Source: Kurthia gibsonii (GTDB taxonomy: Bacteria > Bacillota > Bacilli > Bacillales_A > Planococcaceae). Taken from it: a stretch of 57,708 bases of DNA. Shown in pieces: positions 1 through 9,631 of this stretch (its first letter is position 1; every line of letters begins with the position of its first letter). The DNA lies in the NCBI RefSeq assembly GCF_006539985.1, contig NZ_BJOB01000015.1:1-57708 (forward strand), given 5' to 3'. A model generated the notes under the pieces. That model saw only the letters and a list, made by a program, of their open reading frames with translations. It searched no databases and was not told the origin of the DNA. A program made the position numbers and the translations under genes.

Positions 1-43
1 CAATATCCTCTCTTTTTATTATGGAGCTTTAACAATTTACAAC

Positions 44-1045
44 TTAATACCAACCACTCAAGTAAGCATCGAAGTCTTCACCAATTGTGTATAAATCTTC
101 AATTGTGTTTTGGCTAACTTTTGGGTCAAGCATTAAGAATGAGAATCTAGAGTTCTCTCTATTATACTGAGCTAAATACTCATATTTTTTAACTTGGACC
201 TTAATGACAACAACATATTTATTTACACGTACTAATTTAATTTTGTGTCCCCCAGAGATTTTCTTGTTGTATGAATAAGTTTTCCATACACCAGTTTCAA
301 ACTTTTCAGTTTTGAGTAATTTAGCACCTGGAGGAGTTTTAGAAGGTTTCTTTTTGAATGGGCTTACGTATGAAGTATTTGCAACTTTAGCTTTTACTGG
401 AGTTGACTTAAGTTTTTTAGAGGGTTTTAAAGCTTGAGAAGGGTTAATTGTGCGATTTGTAAATGCGGCGTATTCAGCGCGTGTTACGACTTTATTTGCT
501 TCGAATTTTCCTTTGTTTTCAGGAATAATTCCTTTAGCATATAATGTTGCAGCGTAATCTTTGTATGAGTTGGATTTAGTAATGTCATTGAAGATATAAC
601 CTTTTTGAAGTTTAAGTTTGAAGGTTTTTACTAGGATTTTTGACATTTCAGCACGAGTAACTTTATCATTTAAACCAAATTTGCCATTTGATTTCCCATC
701 AATGATTCCTGCTCGGTAAGCAAGTTGAACTCGTTTGTAATTTGGGTCAGATTTTTTTACATCTTTGAATTCTTTCCCTTTTCGAACTGGTTTAAGTTGA
801 GTTGCCTTAGCAGCCATAGCAATTACTTGTTTACGTGTAACACCTTGATTTGGGCGGAATGTTCCATCAGAGTAGCCTGAAATAATTCCTTTTTGTTTCA
901 TTGAAGTAATATGTTTGTACATTGAATGTGTTTTTGGTACGTCCTTAAATATTGTTGACTTTGATGTAGCAGCGTCAGCAGTAGATGTAGCAACTGAGAG
1001 AGCTAGTGTCAAGGCCAAGGTTGATGTGATTAACTTTTTAATCAT
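44..1045 (-). CDS. S-layer homology (SLH) domain surface protein
   Basis: Secreted cell-wall-associated protein of 333 residues. A signal peptide (lysines, then a leucine/alanine-rich stretch, cleavage probably after the TADA segment near residue 25) is followed by three SLH repeats spanning about residues 30-200, each with the FRPN/FGLN/FEAN turn followed by VTR. SLH triplets bind pyruvylated secondary cell wall polymer. A lysine/proline-rich linker (about 200-245) leads to a C-terminal region of about 85 residues that I do not recognise. I chose the ATG at 1045, not the longer frame from 1108, because AGGAGA lies just upstream and the signal peptide then begins the protein. Cargo function unknown. 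Confidence 0.85.
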   Translation of the reverse strand: MIKKLITSTLALTLALSVATSTADAATSKSTIFKDVPKTHSMYKHITSMKQKGIISGYSDGTFRPNQGVTRKQVIAMAAKATQLKPVRKGKEFKDVKKSDPNYKRVQLAYRAGIIDGKSNGKFGLNDKVTRAEMSKILVKTFKLKLQKGYIFNDITKSNSYKDYAATLYAKGIIPENKGKFEANKVVTRAEYAAFTNRTINPSQALKPSKKLKSTPVKAKVANTSYVSPFKKKPSKTPPGAKLLKTEKFETGVWKTYSYNKKISGGHKIKLVRVNKYVVVIKVQVKKYEYLAQYNRENSRFSFLMLDPKVSQNTIEDLYTIGEDFDAYLSGWY

Positions 1046-1328
1046 TTTAATCTCTCCTTTTTGGTTGTGGTATATTTTATTGATTTTTTCTTTAAATTTA
1101 TTTCTCAATAAGATTATACCATAGATTTACAGCTTTTCTAAAAAATTTTATGATATTTTTAAAGTTTGAAAATTGGTTAACTTTATAAATAATTCCTTTT
1201 TATTTCAATAATACTTAAGTATTATAATTGTTGTTTCTTTTTATTATAATGAGTTACAATTCATAATAACAATCTATTATATTGATTGAATTCATTCGAT
1301 TTGGTTATGAATGGAAGGGGTGGGGGAT

Positions 1329-2219
1329 ATGGATTTACAACAGTTAAAGTATTTTCAGACGGTTGCACGTTTAGAACATATGACGCGTGCAGCGGATGTT
1401 TTGAATATATCGCAACCAGCGCTCAGTAAGGCAATTTCACAACTTGAACATGAAGTAGGGGCACCGCTATTTGAACGAGTAGGACGTGCGATCCGTTTGA
1501 ATCGTTATGGCGCTCTATTTTTAGAAAGAACCGAACCAATCACTCAAATATTAGACGAAGCTAAACAGGAAATACGTGATTTGGTTGCACCGAATTCCGG
1601 CACAGTTGCGATTGGTTTTACACACTCGATGGGAACGAGATTAGTCTCAAGAGCTGTTCAAGCATTTCAAAAAGAGTATCCGGAGACGGAGTTTGAATTT
1701 GTTCAAAGGAACTCGCTACCGCTTGTACAAGACTTAAATAAAGGTCTATGTGATCTTTGTCTAATTCCCCATTTAGAAACAGATATTCCAATTGATTGGC
1801 GTGAACTGTGGCGAGAAGAAGTATATGTGATTGTCCCTCTACACCACCGTTTTGCCAAACAAGAAACGATTCGATTACAAGATTTAGCAGAAGATTCTTT
1901 TGTGACGATTAAGGAAGGAAACTCCTTGCGACAAATTCAGAATCATGTTTTTGAACAGGTTGGTATTTCTCCTAATATCGTATTTGAAGGTGAAGAATTT
2001 CATACGGTCGCAAGTTTTGTAGAAGCAGGTTTTGGAGTGGGCTTGTTGCCTGATTTACAGAGAATTGATGGCTATCAAATTAAAAGGCTGCATGTAACCG
2101 ATGTAGTTTGCGAGCGTCGAATTGGGATTGCGACGATGAAAGGTCGTTACATTCCACAAGTCGCGAAACAATTTGAAGCATTTGTGAGTGAACATTTATA
2201 TCATTTTACACAACTATAA
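1329..2219 (+). CDS. LysR family transcriptional regulator
   Basis: DNA-binding regulator of 296 residues, the usual LysR length. The N-terminal winged helix-turn-helix is clear (MDLQQLKYFQTVARLEH, then AADVLNISQPALSKAISQLE), followed by a periplasmic-binding-protein-like effector domain from about residue 90. The ATG at 1329 is preferred over the upstream ATG at 1311 because a G-rich Shine-Dalgarno sits just before it and the family starts with MxLxQLxYF. It is divergent from the SLH gene and convergent with thrB; no target can be read from context. The effector is unknown. Confidence 0.88.
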   Translation: MDLQQLKYFQTVARLEHMTRAADVLNISQPALSKAISQLEHEVGAPLFERVGRAIRLNRYGALFLERTEPITQILDEAKQEIRDLVAPNSGTVAIGFTHSMGTRLVSRAVQAFQKEYPETEFEFVQRNSLPLVQDLNKGLCDLCLIPHLETDIPIDWRELWREEVYVIVPLHHRFAKQETIRLQDLAEDSFVTIKEGNSLRQIQNHVFEQVGISPNIVFEGEEFHTVASFVEAGFGVGLLPDLQRIDGYQIKRLHVTDVVCERRIGIATMKGRYIPQVAKQFEAFVSEHLYHFTQL

Positions 2220-2234
2220 AAAACATAGAACAAA

Positions 2235-2276
2235 ATAAAAGGTAGAAGCCATTTTATATGACTCCTACCTTTTTAT
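2235..2276. terminator. Bidirectional intrinsic terminator, lysR / thrB
   Basis: Inverted repeat AAAAGGTAG (2237-2245) and CTACCTTTT (2265-2273) flanked by A and T runs, between two convergent genes, so it can serve both strands. Confidence 0.75.
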
Positions 2277-2291
2277 AATGAATCATTTTAT

Positions 2292-3197
2292 CTATCTGTT
2301 TTGAACAGTCACTTGCACACCTTGTGTGTCAACATGTGCTGCTTTGATTGTATAGTCAGGTAAGTACTGTTGCATCTTTTCAACGAATTCATCTACTTTA
2401 GACGAGTCAATTAATGAAATCATCGTAGGACCTGCACCACTAATAGAAGTACCGAATGCTCCGTGATCGCGTGCTAATGTACGAATTGTTTCGTAGTTTG
2501 GAATTAAATGAGCGCGGAACGGTTCATGGAATAAATCGGCTTCCATAAATTTCCCTGCTAATGCGTAGTCTTGTTTTAAAAGAGCTGCGACAAGTAGGTT
2601 ACTGTATGCACTTGCGTGTACGGCATATCCTTTTTCATATGTAGTAGGAAGCGCTTTACGGGCCTCGGCTGTTTTTAATTCGACATTTGGAATAAAGACA
2701 GCGAAAGCAGCGTCTACTTGTTTCTCATTGACTAGGTGTAACTCACCGTTTGGCAATGTAGCACCAACAACTAGTCCACCACATACAGAAGCAGCTGCGT
2801 TATCTGGATGACCTTCAATCTCAGAAGATAATGCACATTTTGCTTGTTCATCTAATTGTAAATCACATACGACATTGACAAGTTCAATCGCAGCAACAAT
2901 CGCAGAAGCGCTACTGCCTAAACCACGTGCAAGTGGTAATTCACTATACATTTCAACTTTGCAAGCAGGTAGTTGTACATTGAATTTTTGAGCTACTTGT
3001 TGCGCCACTTGATAAACAAGGTGGTCTTCCACGATCATTTCAACTGGTAAATGGGATGAATGATGCACAAACTGCCATTCATCTTGTAATGTAACGTCTA
3101 GTTTTAAGTAAAGACCTAATGCGAGTCCAACCGAATCAAATCCCGGTCCAAGATTTGCCGTACTTCCAGGAACGGAGATGGACCACATTTTACTCAT
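2292..3197 (-). CDS. thrB: Homoserine kinase
   Basis: Phosphorylates L-homoserine to O-phosphohomoserine with ATP in cytosolic threonine synthesis. The 301-residue protein has the GHMP-kinase N-terminal segment ([13 protein letters not shown], residues 10-22), the ATP-binding [12 protein letters not shown] loop near residue 88, and the C-terminal [13 protein letters not shown] motif. Its ATG overlaps the thrC stop by four bases, so the two are translationally coupled and cotranscribed. The homoserine dehydrogenase gene that often precedes thrC-thrB in Bacillus is not adjacent here. Confidence 0.95.
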   Translation of the reverse strand: MSKMWSISVPGSTANLGPGFDSVGLALGLYLKLDVTLQDEWQFVHHSSHLPVEMIVEDHLVYQVAQQVAQKFNVQLPACKVEMYSELPLARGLGSSASAIVAAIELVNVVCDLQLDEQAKCALSSEIEGHPDNAAASVCGGLVVGATLPNGELHLVNEKQVDAAFAVFIPNVELKTAEARKALPTTYEKGYAVHASAYSNLLVAALLKQDYALAGKFMEADLFHEPFRAHLIPNYETIRTLARDHGAFGTSISGAGPTMISLIDSSKVDEFVEKMQQYLPDYTIKAAHVDTQGVQVTVQNR

Positions 3198-4246
3198 AGA
3201 ACACCCTCGATGTATTCGCGGATTTTTTCTTCGTTATTTGGTAAAGAAACCATGCTAATTGTTGAAGCAGAAACAGCAGTATCAGGATCTTTTAAACCGT
3301 TACCTGTTAAGATAGCTACGACTTTACTGCCTTTTGGAATTGAACCATTTGCAACCGATTGAATCACACCTGCTAAAGAAGCAGCTGAACCTGGCTCAGC
3401 AAAAATACCTTCTTTTGCAGCGATTAAACGGTATGCATTTAAAATTTCTTCGTCTGTTACAGCACCAATTTTACCATGTGATTCATCGCGTGCTGCTTCA
3501 GCTAATTTCCAGCTTGCAGGGTTACCGATACGAATCGCTGTTGCAATTGTTTCAGGTTTTGCAATTGGCGCGCCTTGTACAATCGCTGCAGCACCTTCAG
3601 CTTCGAAACCGAACATTTTTGGAAGTGTTGTCCCTTTTTTCTCGTTATATTCTTTAAAGCCTTTCCAGTAAGCGCTAATGTTCCCTGCGTTACCTACAGG
3701 AATTGCCAAAATATCAGGTGCAGCACCTAATTGGTCGCAAATTTCAAAAGCAGCTGTTTTTTGACCTTCTAAACGATAAGGATTTACAGAGTTTACAAGT
3801 GCTACGTCTGTTGTTTCAGAAATATCACGTACTGCTTGTAATGCTTCATCAAAGTTACCGTCGATTTCGATAATTTTTGCACCGTACATATAAGCTTGTG
3901 CTAACTTACCGGCTGCTACTTTCCCTTTTGGAATCACAACAAGTGATTGAATACCAGCGCGTGCTGCATATGCTGCTGCTGCCGCTGATGTGTTCCCTGT
4001 TGAAGCACAGATGACGCACTTACTACCATCTTCTACAGCTTTTGCTACAGCCATTACCATACCGCGGTCTTTAAATGAACCTGTTGGATTTAATCCTTCA
4101 TATTTTACGTGAAGATCGATTCCTAATTCTTCTGATAATGCGTTTAAACGGATTAAAGGTGTATTCCCTTCATGTAAAGTTAATGCTGGTGTTTTGTCAG
4201 TTACGGGTAAATATTCTTTGTATTGTTCAATTAAGCCTTTCCACAT
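3194..4246 (-). CDS. thrC: Threonine synthase
   Basis: PLP enzyme converting O-phosphohomoserine to threonine, the last step of the pathway. The 350-residue length fits the short Bacillus-type enzyme. The PLP lysine lies in [11 protein letters not shown] near residue 60; the phosphate-binding glycine-rich loop is VGNAGN near 183, and STGNTSAA lies near 82. It is the first gene of a thrC-thrB operon, with AAGGAGCGC before the ATG. The leader upstream (4247-4465) holds an inverted repeat described separately. Confidence 0.95.
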   Translation of the reverse strand: MWKGLIEQYKEYLPVTDKTPALTLHEGNTPLIRLNALSEELGIDLHVKYEGLNPTGSFKDRGMVMAVAKAVEDGSKCVICASTGNTSAAAAAYAARAGIQSLVVIPKGKVAAGKLAQAYMYGAKIIEIDGNFDEALQAVRDISETTDVALVNSVNPYRLEGQKTAAFEICDQLGAAPDILAIPVGNAGNISAYWKGFKEYNEKKGTTLPKMFGFEAEGAAAIVQGAPIAKPETIATAIRIGNPASWKLAEAARDESHGKIGAVTDEEILNAYRLIAAKEGIFAEPGSAASLAGVIQSVANGSIPKGSKVVAILTGNGLKDPDTAVSASTISMVSLPNNEEKIREYIEGVL

Positions 4247-4280
4247 ATAAATGCGCTCCTTTTTTGTACGTTCTTCAATT

Positions 4281-4309
4281 ACAGTTGTTCATCTTGAAAA
4301 GACAACTGT
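4281..4309. promoter_or_regulatory. Inverted repeat in the thrC-thrB leader
   Basis: ACAGTTGTT at 4281-4289 pairs with GACAACTGT at 4301-4309 (one wobble). On the plus strand it is followed by a short T run, but no plus-strand gene precedes it, so it may be a hairpin or protein site in the thrC leader. It does not resemble a T-box. Function is inference. Confidence 0.35.
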
Positions 4310-4465
4310 TTTTCTATAAAAGACATTTTAACTTATTTTTGCATTTATATCTATAGTTCTTTAGAAATTTTCGGAACAATTTGAATTTGTAAAGGGATTG
4401 TCATAATAAATGAAAAAGGGTATAGTTATGTATATTCTAGTGACAAGACAGTTGGAGGGTTTTAC

Positions 4466-5683
4466 GTGACAACAATAACAAAAGGCAAAAAGAAGCCGAT
4501 TACACGAAATAAACTATTAGCAATTGCAGGAGTTGGCTGGCTCTTTGATGCATTGGACGTAGGAATTCTATCGTTCGTTATTGCAGCTTTAGCAGTGGAG
4601 TGGAATTTAACACCGACAGAGATGGGCTGGATTGGTAGTATTAACTCGATTGGTATGGCTGTTGGTGCGCTCGTATTTGGTTTAATGGCAGATCGTTTTG
4701 GACGAAAAGCTGTATTTATGTGGACGCTCGTTATTTTCTCAGTAGCAAGTGGTCTATCAGCTGCTACAACAACGCTAGCAGCTTTTATGGTACTACGCTT
4801 CTTCGTAGGAATGGGGCTCGGTGGAGAATTACCAGTAGCTTCAACATTGGTTTCTGAAAGTGTTGCACCAAAAGAGCGTGGACGTGTAGTCGTTCTTTTA
4901 GAGAGCTTCTGGGCAGGTGGTTGGCTACTAGCAGCGATTATTTCTTATTTTGTCATTCCAACATACGGATGGCGCGTGGCATTAATCTTAACAGCGATTC
5001 CAGCATTCTATGCAATTTACTTACGTATTAGTTTACCTGATTCACCAAAATATGAGGCGAATAAATCCAAAAGACAATCTATTTGGAAAAATATACAGTC
5101 TGTTTGGAAGAAAGAATATGCAAAGAGTACACTCATGCTATGGATTGTTTGGTTTATGGTGGTCTTCTCTTATTACGGTATGTTCTTATGGCTACCAAGT
5201 GTTATGGTCATGAAAGGATTCAGCATGATTCAATCATTTGAATATGTACTGATTATGACACTTGCACAATTACCAGGTTACTTTACAGCAGCTTGGATTA
5301 TTGAAAAAGTAGGGCGTAAATTTGTGTTATCACTTTACTTACTTGGTACAGCAGTAAGCGCTTTAACATTCGGTTTTGCAGATACGACAGCGATGCTACT
5401 AGTATCAGGTATGTTCCTATCTTTCTTCAATTTAGGAGCGTGGGGTGCATTGTACGCTTATACGCCTGAAAATTACCCAACCATTATTCGTGGGACAGGT
5501 TCAGGTATGGCTGCTTCTGTAGGTCGTTTAGGTGGGATTTTCGGACCGCTATTAGTTGGGGTGTTAACAGCGAGAAGTATTGATATTAGTAGTATTTTTA
5601 CAATTTTCACGATTGCGATTGTCATTGCCATTATCGCGATTATCTTCCTAGGAAAAGAAACGAAACAGATGGAAATTGATTAA
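4466..5683 (+). CDS. MFS transporter, NiaP/YceI-like
   Basis: Twelve-helix major facilitator of 405 residues. It resembles the B. subtilis YceI/NiaP group (GWLFDALDVGILSFVIAAL near residues 25-43), which imports nicotinate; related members carry aromatic acids or sugars. The loop 2-3 motif GLMADRFGRKAVF is present near residue 72. Translation starts at a GTG, with GGAGGG about seven bases upstream. It stands alone and ends at a strong terminator. No NAD-related gene or regulator is beside it, so the substrate is uncertain. Confidence 0.8.
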   Translation: MTTITKGKKKPITRNKLLAIAGVGWLFDALDVGILSFVIAALAVEWNLTPTEMGWIGSINSIGMAVGALVFGLMADRFGRKAVFMWTLVIFSVASGLSAATTTLAAFMVLRFFVGMGLGGELPVASTLVSESVAPKERGRVVVLLESFWAGGWLLAAIISYFVIPTYGWRVALILTAIPAFYAIYLRISLPDSPKYEANKSKRQSIWKNIQSVWKKEYAKSTLMLWIVWFMVVFSYYGMFLWLPSVMVMKGFSMIQSFEYVLIMTLAQLPGYFTAAWIIEKVGRKFVLSLYLLGTAVSALTFGFADTTAMLLVSGMFLSFFNLGAWGALYAYTPENYPTIIRGTGSGMAASVGRLGGIFGPLLVGVLTARSIDISSIFTIFTIAIVIAIIAIIFLGKETKQMEID

Positions 5684-5689
5684 TAAAGA

Positions 5690-5727
5690 AGTGTAGTGAT
5701 GCATTTAAAAATCACTACACTTTTTTT
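5690..5727 (+). terminator. Intrinsic terminator of the MFS gene
   Basis: Perfect 11-bp stem AGTGTAGTGAT (5690-5700) with ATCACTACACT (5711-5721), followed directly by a T run. Confidence 0.9.
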
Positions 5728-5804
5728 ATTTTAATAAAAATAAAGTGTTTATGATGTTAATTATTGAAATATTCCATTATCATAATATTAATAAGTTAAA
5801 CACA

Positions 5805-6104
5805 TTATTTTTCGGTTGCTGGATATTTATTGAGATTTTTGGCTAGTTTTTCAGAAACAGTCTGTTGTAAATCAATATCCATGTGATCAGCGAGAGCAAC
5901 TAAGTAAATGAATACATCAGCTAGTTCTTCTTTAATTGCTTGGTGATGCGTAGCAGTTGCTTCTTCACCTGTCTTCCATTGAAAAGGCTCTAATAATTCA
6001 TTTGCCTCAAGTGAGATTGAGATAGCTAAAGCACGTGCATCTTGATTAAGGTGCCAACCGCGCTCTTTTCGGAATTCTAAAATTTCCTGTATTGTTTTTT
6101 GCAT
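5805..6104 (-). CDS. MazG-like nucleotide pyrophosphohydrolase
   Basis: Small all-alpha NTP pyrophosphohydrolase of 99 residues. The MazG/dCTPase signature is visible: EANELLEPFQW (residues 33-43) and EELADVFIYLVALAD (about 59-73), whose acidic residues bind magnesium. The family hydrolyses non-canonical or excess (d)NTPs to monophosphates, giving housecleaning or dCTP-pool control; the exact substrate cannot be read. Monocistronic, divergent from the M20 gene. Confidence 0.8.
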   Translation of the reverse strand: MQKTIQEILEFRKERGWHLNQDARALAISISLEANELLEPFQWKTGEEATATHHQAIKEELADVFIYLVALADHMDIDLQQTVSEKLAKNLNKYPATEK

Positions 6105-6195
6105 GAAAACGAACTCCTTAAAAATTCATTTAGTTTCATTATAACGGACCGATTGATTATATAATGTATGTAAGTAGAAAAGGATGGGGATTAAA

Positions 6196-7368
6196 ATGAA
6201 TAGTGACTTGTTAAAGACATTAAAGCCAACATTAGACGAAGTATTTTTACATTTGCATGAGAATCCAGAAAAAAGTTGGAGTGAAATAAGTACAACCAAA
6301 TATATTGCAAATTTACTAGAAAGTCATGGATTTAAAGTACATCTTTTTGAACGTATTCCAGGTTTATATGCTGAATTTGGTAGTGGCAGTCCGGTTGTCG
6401 CTCTAAGAACAGACATGGATGCGCTATGGCAAGAAGTAAACGGCGAATTCCGTGCGAATCATTCATGTGGGCATGATGGACATATGACAATGGCTATTGG
6501 TGCTTGTTTATTTATTCAAGAATTAATTGATAAAAATCAGTTTTCAATGGACGAAGGCGGTACAATTCGCGTCATCTTCCAACCTGCGGAAGAAAAAGGG
6601 CAAGGGGCGTTATCGGTCATTGATACAGGGCTAATGGATGATGTGGATTATTTATTCGGTGTACATGTTCGCCCAATCCAAGAATTAAAAGATGGTGAAT
6701 TTAGTCCAGCACTTCATCATGGTGCGTCACGCCAAGTATCATGTGAAATTTATGGTGAAGAGGCACATGCTGCTCGTCCTCATCTTGGAAAAAATGCGAT
6801 TGAGATTGGTAGTAGTTTAGTAGACGCTTTGAAGTCAATTCATGTGGATACAACAATTCCTTGGTCTGTTAAAGTGACACGCTTCCAAGCAGGTGGTGAG
6901 GCTGGGAATGTTATTCCAGGTAAAGCCATTTTAACGATGGATGCACGTGCGCAAACAAATGCTGCAATGGAACAGCTAGGTGAAGGGATTAGTCGAAGTA
7001 TTCGTGCCGTATCAGAAATGTACGGAGCACATATCGAACAAAAAGTATTATTAGATATCGCTGCTGCAGAAGTAAGTGACGAAGCGAGAGATATTTTGAA
7101 AAAGTCGATTATTGAAGCAGTAGGTGAAGATCATTTAGGTGAAGAAATCATCACACCAGGAGGAGAAGACTTCCATTTCTATACAAAACGTCGTCCTCAT
7201 ATTAAAGCGGCTATGCTGGGTCTTGGTTGTGGATTAGTACCAGGACTTCATCATCCACATATGACATTTAATCATGAGCAATTAATTGTCGGTGTAAATA
7301 TTCTATCACGCGCTGTTATGACAGCATTAGAGCAGGCAAGAAAGCAATCCGCACCAGTGTTAGGGTGA
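6196..7368 (+). CDS. M20 family amidohydrolase (AmhX / N-acyl-amino acid hydrolase-like)
   Basis: Zinc-dependent M20 peptidase-fold enzyme of 390 residues that cleaves an acyl group from an amino acid or peptide. Metal-binding motifs are RTDMDALW near residue 75, HSCGHDGHM near 92, PAEEKGQG near 136 and GVHVRP near 155. It resembles B. subtilis AmhX. The ATG at 6196 is preferred over 6184 because AAAGGATGGGG then has correct spacing. Nine bases downstream is an NSAR-type racemase gene, which suggests that this is the N-succinyl-L-amino acid hydrolase of a D-to-L amino acid pathway; that specificity is inference. Confidence 0.82.
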   Translation: MNSDLLKTLKPTLDEVFLHLHENPEKSWSEISTTKYIANLLESHGFKVHLFERIPGLYAEFGSGSPVVALRTDMDALWQEVNGEFRANHSCGHDGHMTMAIGACLFIQELIDKNQFSMDEGGTIRVIFQPAEEKGQGALSVIDTGLMDDVDYLFGVHVRPIQELKDGEFSPALHHGASRQVSCEIYGEEAHAARPHLGKNAIEIGSSLVDALKSIHVDTTIPWSVKVTRFQAGGEAGNVIPGKAILTMDARAQTNAAMEQLGEGISRSIRAVSEMYGAHIEQKVLLDIAAAEVSDEARDILKKSIIEAVGEDHLGEEIITPGGEDFHFYTKRRPHIKAAMLGLGCGLVPGLHHPHMTFNHEQLIVGVNILSRAVMTALEQARKQSAPVLG

Positions 7369-7377
7369 TAAACGAAC

Positions 7378-8484
7378 ATGAAAATTGAAAAATTTGTTTT
7401 ACGAAAAATGAAAATGCGAATGAAGCATCCTTTTACGACAAGCTTTGGTACGGTACAAGATAAAGTATTTATTATAGTAGAGGCTTATGATGAAAAAGGT
7501 TTCTGTGGTTACGGTGAGGGGGATGCCTTTGAAATTCCGTGGTACACAGAAGAAACAGTCGAAAGCTGTTGGCATATGTTGCGAGATTTTTATATACCGA
7601 GATTACTCCATGTAGATTTTCAGCACCCCAGTGAAGTACGTGAACTTTTATCGATTTATCGCCGTAATCCAATGGCAAAGGCAGCTATTGAAACAGCGAT
7701 TTGGGATGTCTATGCCAAGCGAATGAATAAACCACTTTATCAGGTAATTGGCGGTATCCGAAATGAAGTCGAAGTAGGTGTAAGTATTGGATTACAACCG
7801 ACAAGCGAGCAACTATATGAAAAAATAGAGCAGGCATTACAAAATGGCGCGAAACGAATTAAAGTGAAAATTAAACCAGGTAACGACGTCGAAGTAGTTA
7901 AAACAATTCGTGCGCGCTATCCAGATGTACCGCTTATGGTTGATGCGAATTCAGCCTACACATTAGAAGATCTTCCTTTATTAAAAGAACTTGATGCCTA
8001 TAATCTATTGATGATTGAGCAACCACTTGGAGCAGACGATTTAATAGAGCATGCGACGTTACAAAAAGAATTAAAAACACCGATTTGTTTAGATGAGAGC
8101 ATTTGTAGTTTGAAAGATGCAAAAACAGCTATTGCCCTCAATGCAGGGCGAATCTTTAATATTAAAATTGCGCGTGTTGGTGGTATTGAAGAAGCTAGAT
8201 TAATTCATGAAGAAGCGAGTAAAGCGGGTATTAAGATGTGGGGTGGCGGTATGCTAGAAGCAGGTATTGGGCGTGCGCATAGTGTTGCCATTGCGACATT
8301 AACAGATTTCACATTACCAGCTGATACTGCGGGGTCTCGTCACTATTTCGAAGAAGATTTGATTATTCCTGAAGTTGTTGTAGAGAAGGGTGTTATTCAT
8401 TTACCTGAAAAAGCAGGTATTGGATATGATGTAAATCTAGATGCTTATGAACGATTTACAACAGAATATTTAATATGCAAATAA
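7378..8484 (+). CDS. Enolase-superfamily racemase (N-succinylamino acid racemase / dipeptide epimerase type)
   Basis: Muconate-lactonizing-subgroup enolase of 368 residues. The catalytic set is complete: K162-x-K164, metal ligands D189 (VDANSAY), E214 (IEQP) and D239 (LDES), and the second acid/base K263 (NIKIARVGG). A lysine on each face permits 1,1-proton transfer, hence racemisation. Family members are N-succinylamino acid racemases, o-succinylbenzoate synthases or dipeptide epimerases. No other menaquinone gene is nearby. The tandem M20 hydrolase and facing GNAT match the three-enzyme set known in Geobacillus kaustophilus, favouring the racemase role. A dipeptide epimerase cannot be excluded. 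Confidence 0.8.
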   Translation: MKIEKFVLRKMKMRMKHPFTTSFGTVQDKVFIIVEAYDEKGFCGYGEGDAFEIPWYTEETVESCWHMLRDFYIPRLLHVDFQHPSEVRELLSIYRRNPMAKAAIETAIWDVYAKRMNKPLYQVIGGIRNEVEVGVSIGLQPTSEQLYEKIEQALQNGAKRIKVKIKPGNDVEVVKTIRARYPDVPLMVDANSAYTLEDLPLLKELDAYNLLMIEQPLGADDLIEHATLQKELKTPICLDESICSLKDAKTAIALNAGRIFNIKIARVGGIEEARLIHEEASKAGIKMWGGGMLEAGIGRAHSVAIATLTDFTLPADTAGSRHYFEEDLIIPEVVVEKGVIHLPEKAGIGYDVNLDAYERFTTEYLICK

Positions 8485-8527
8485 TAGAAGTAGCGAGTGG
8501 TTTTTCAGCCCATTCGCTACTTTTGCT

Positions 8528-9373
8528 TTATGCGTAAACTTCTTCTTTTGTGGCATCTGTATATGTAGGTGGTTGTGTTAACATTTTACCTAAGAAAACC
8601 TCATCATAAAATTGACCGTTCAATTGAATCGCATATGGTCTTGTACCCTCAACTTCAAATTGTCTACTTTTATAATACGTCAGTGTATGATGATTCCCAT
8701 CTAATACAGATGCATCTAATCGTTCAATTCCTTGTTTTTTTGCCCATTCTTCTGCTGCACATAGTAAGTCATGCGCGATTTCTGCTTTTTGATATTCGGG
8801 CATGAGTTGAAGCGATGTCATCGCACGATGTTGGAATCCTTGTGAGATATGTCGCCAGACTTGTGCAACACCACGAATATGTCCATCAACAACTGCCACA
8901 AAAAATTGTCCGGCATTTTTAACATTCCAATGCGAAATTCTTTTACGTAAAGCGGATAAAGTATCAGGAGCTTGTAAGAAATCATAGTGATTCATCGGCT
9001 CTACTTCTTTTAAGCGATGCATAAAACGCGTTAAATTGCGTACATCATTTAGCTCAGCTTGGCGAATAATATATGTGCATGTTGCGTCATTTGTTGTTTT
9101 GTTTTGTTGTACTTGTTGAGCAGAACGTTCAAATTGTACATAAAAACCAAGCTGTACTTTTGAAACGAAGTAGTTCTTTTCTGTCCACGCTAAAAAATGG
9201 TGTAAAGGTGGTTTTGTTTTTGTCCACCAGCTTCTATTTAAATAAGCTGCATTTGGCAACTTTTGTCCAATAATCGTTTCTATTTCAGAAAAAGAAAGTT
9301 GAATCACCGGTTCTTTTAATACATGAAAATAGTTGGCTAAAGGAATGTATTTCTTTTCGATTGCATGTTCCAT
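8528..9373 (-). CDS. GNAT acyltransferase with N-terminal DUF7662-like domain
   Basis: Two-domain protein of 281 residues. The N-terminal part (about 1-85) has the pattern YIPLANYFHVLKEP, LSFSEIETIIGQKLP, NRSWW, resembling a small domain often fused to other modules (DUF7662). The C-terminal part (about 105-265) is a GNAT fold, with the acyl-CoA loop degenerate around LMPEYQKAEIAHDLL. It converges on the racemase gene, with only 43 bases between. In the Geobacillus pathway a GNAT succinylates D-amino acids, so this is a candidate for that step; the assignment rests on position only. Confidence 0.7.
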   Translation of the reverse strand: MEHAIEKKYIPLANYFHVLKEPVIQLSFSEIETIIGQKLPNAAYLNRSWWTKTKPPLHHFLAWTEKNYFVSKVQLGFYVQFERSAQQVQQNKTTNDATCTYIIRQAELNDVRNLTRFMHRLKEVEPMNHYDFLQAPDTLSALRKRISHWNVKNAGQFFVAVVDGHIRGVAQVWRHISQGFQHRAMTSLQLMPEYQKAEIAHDLLCAAEEWAKKQGIERLDASVLDGNHHTLTYYKSRQFEVEGTRPYAIQLNGQFYDEVFLGKMLTQPPTYTDATKEEVYA

Positions 9374-9631
9374 AGTTCGACCTCTTTTTTCATTTCGTTT
9401 ATATCAAAATAATATCATATATAACTATTTATTAGATACTAATTGAACTATATATAATATAACAGACAAAAAATTGTTAAAAAACAACGGTTAATAAAAT
9501 GTTTAAAGGTAAAATAGTGCATAGATGAATTTTTATTTTCAAGGTTTCATTTCATTTTTTTTCATTTATAAATATGGTAAAATACATAGGATTAAATAAG
9601 TAAGTACATTTCTTTAGGAGGAATTTAGAAT

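Noticed and set aside
4418-4423. Sigma-B promoter before the NiaP-like gene (GGGTAT)
   Set aside because: The -10-like GGGTAT has no GTTTAA-like element 12-15 bases upstream.
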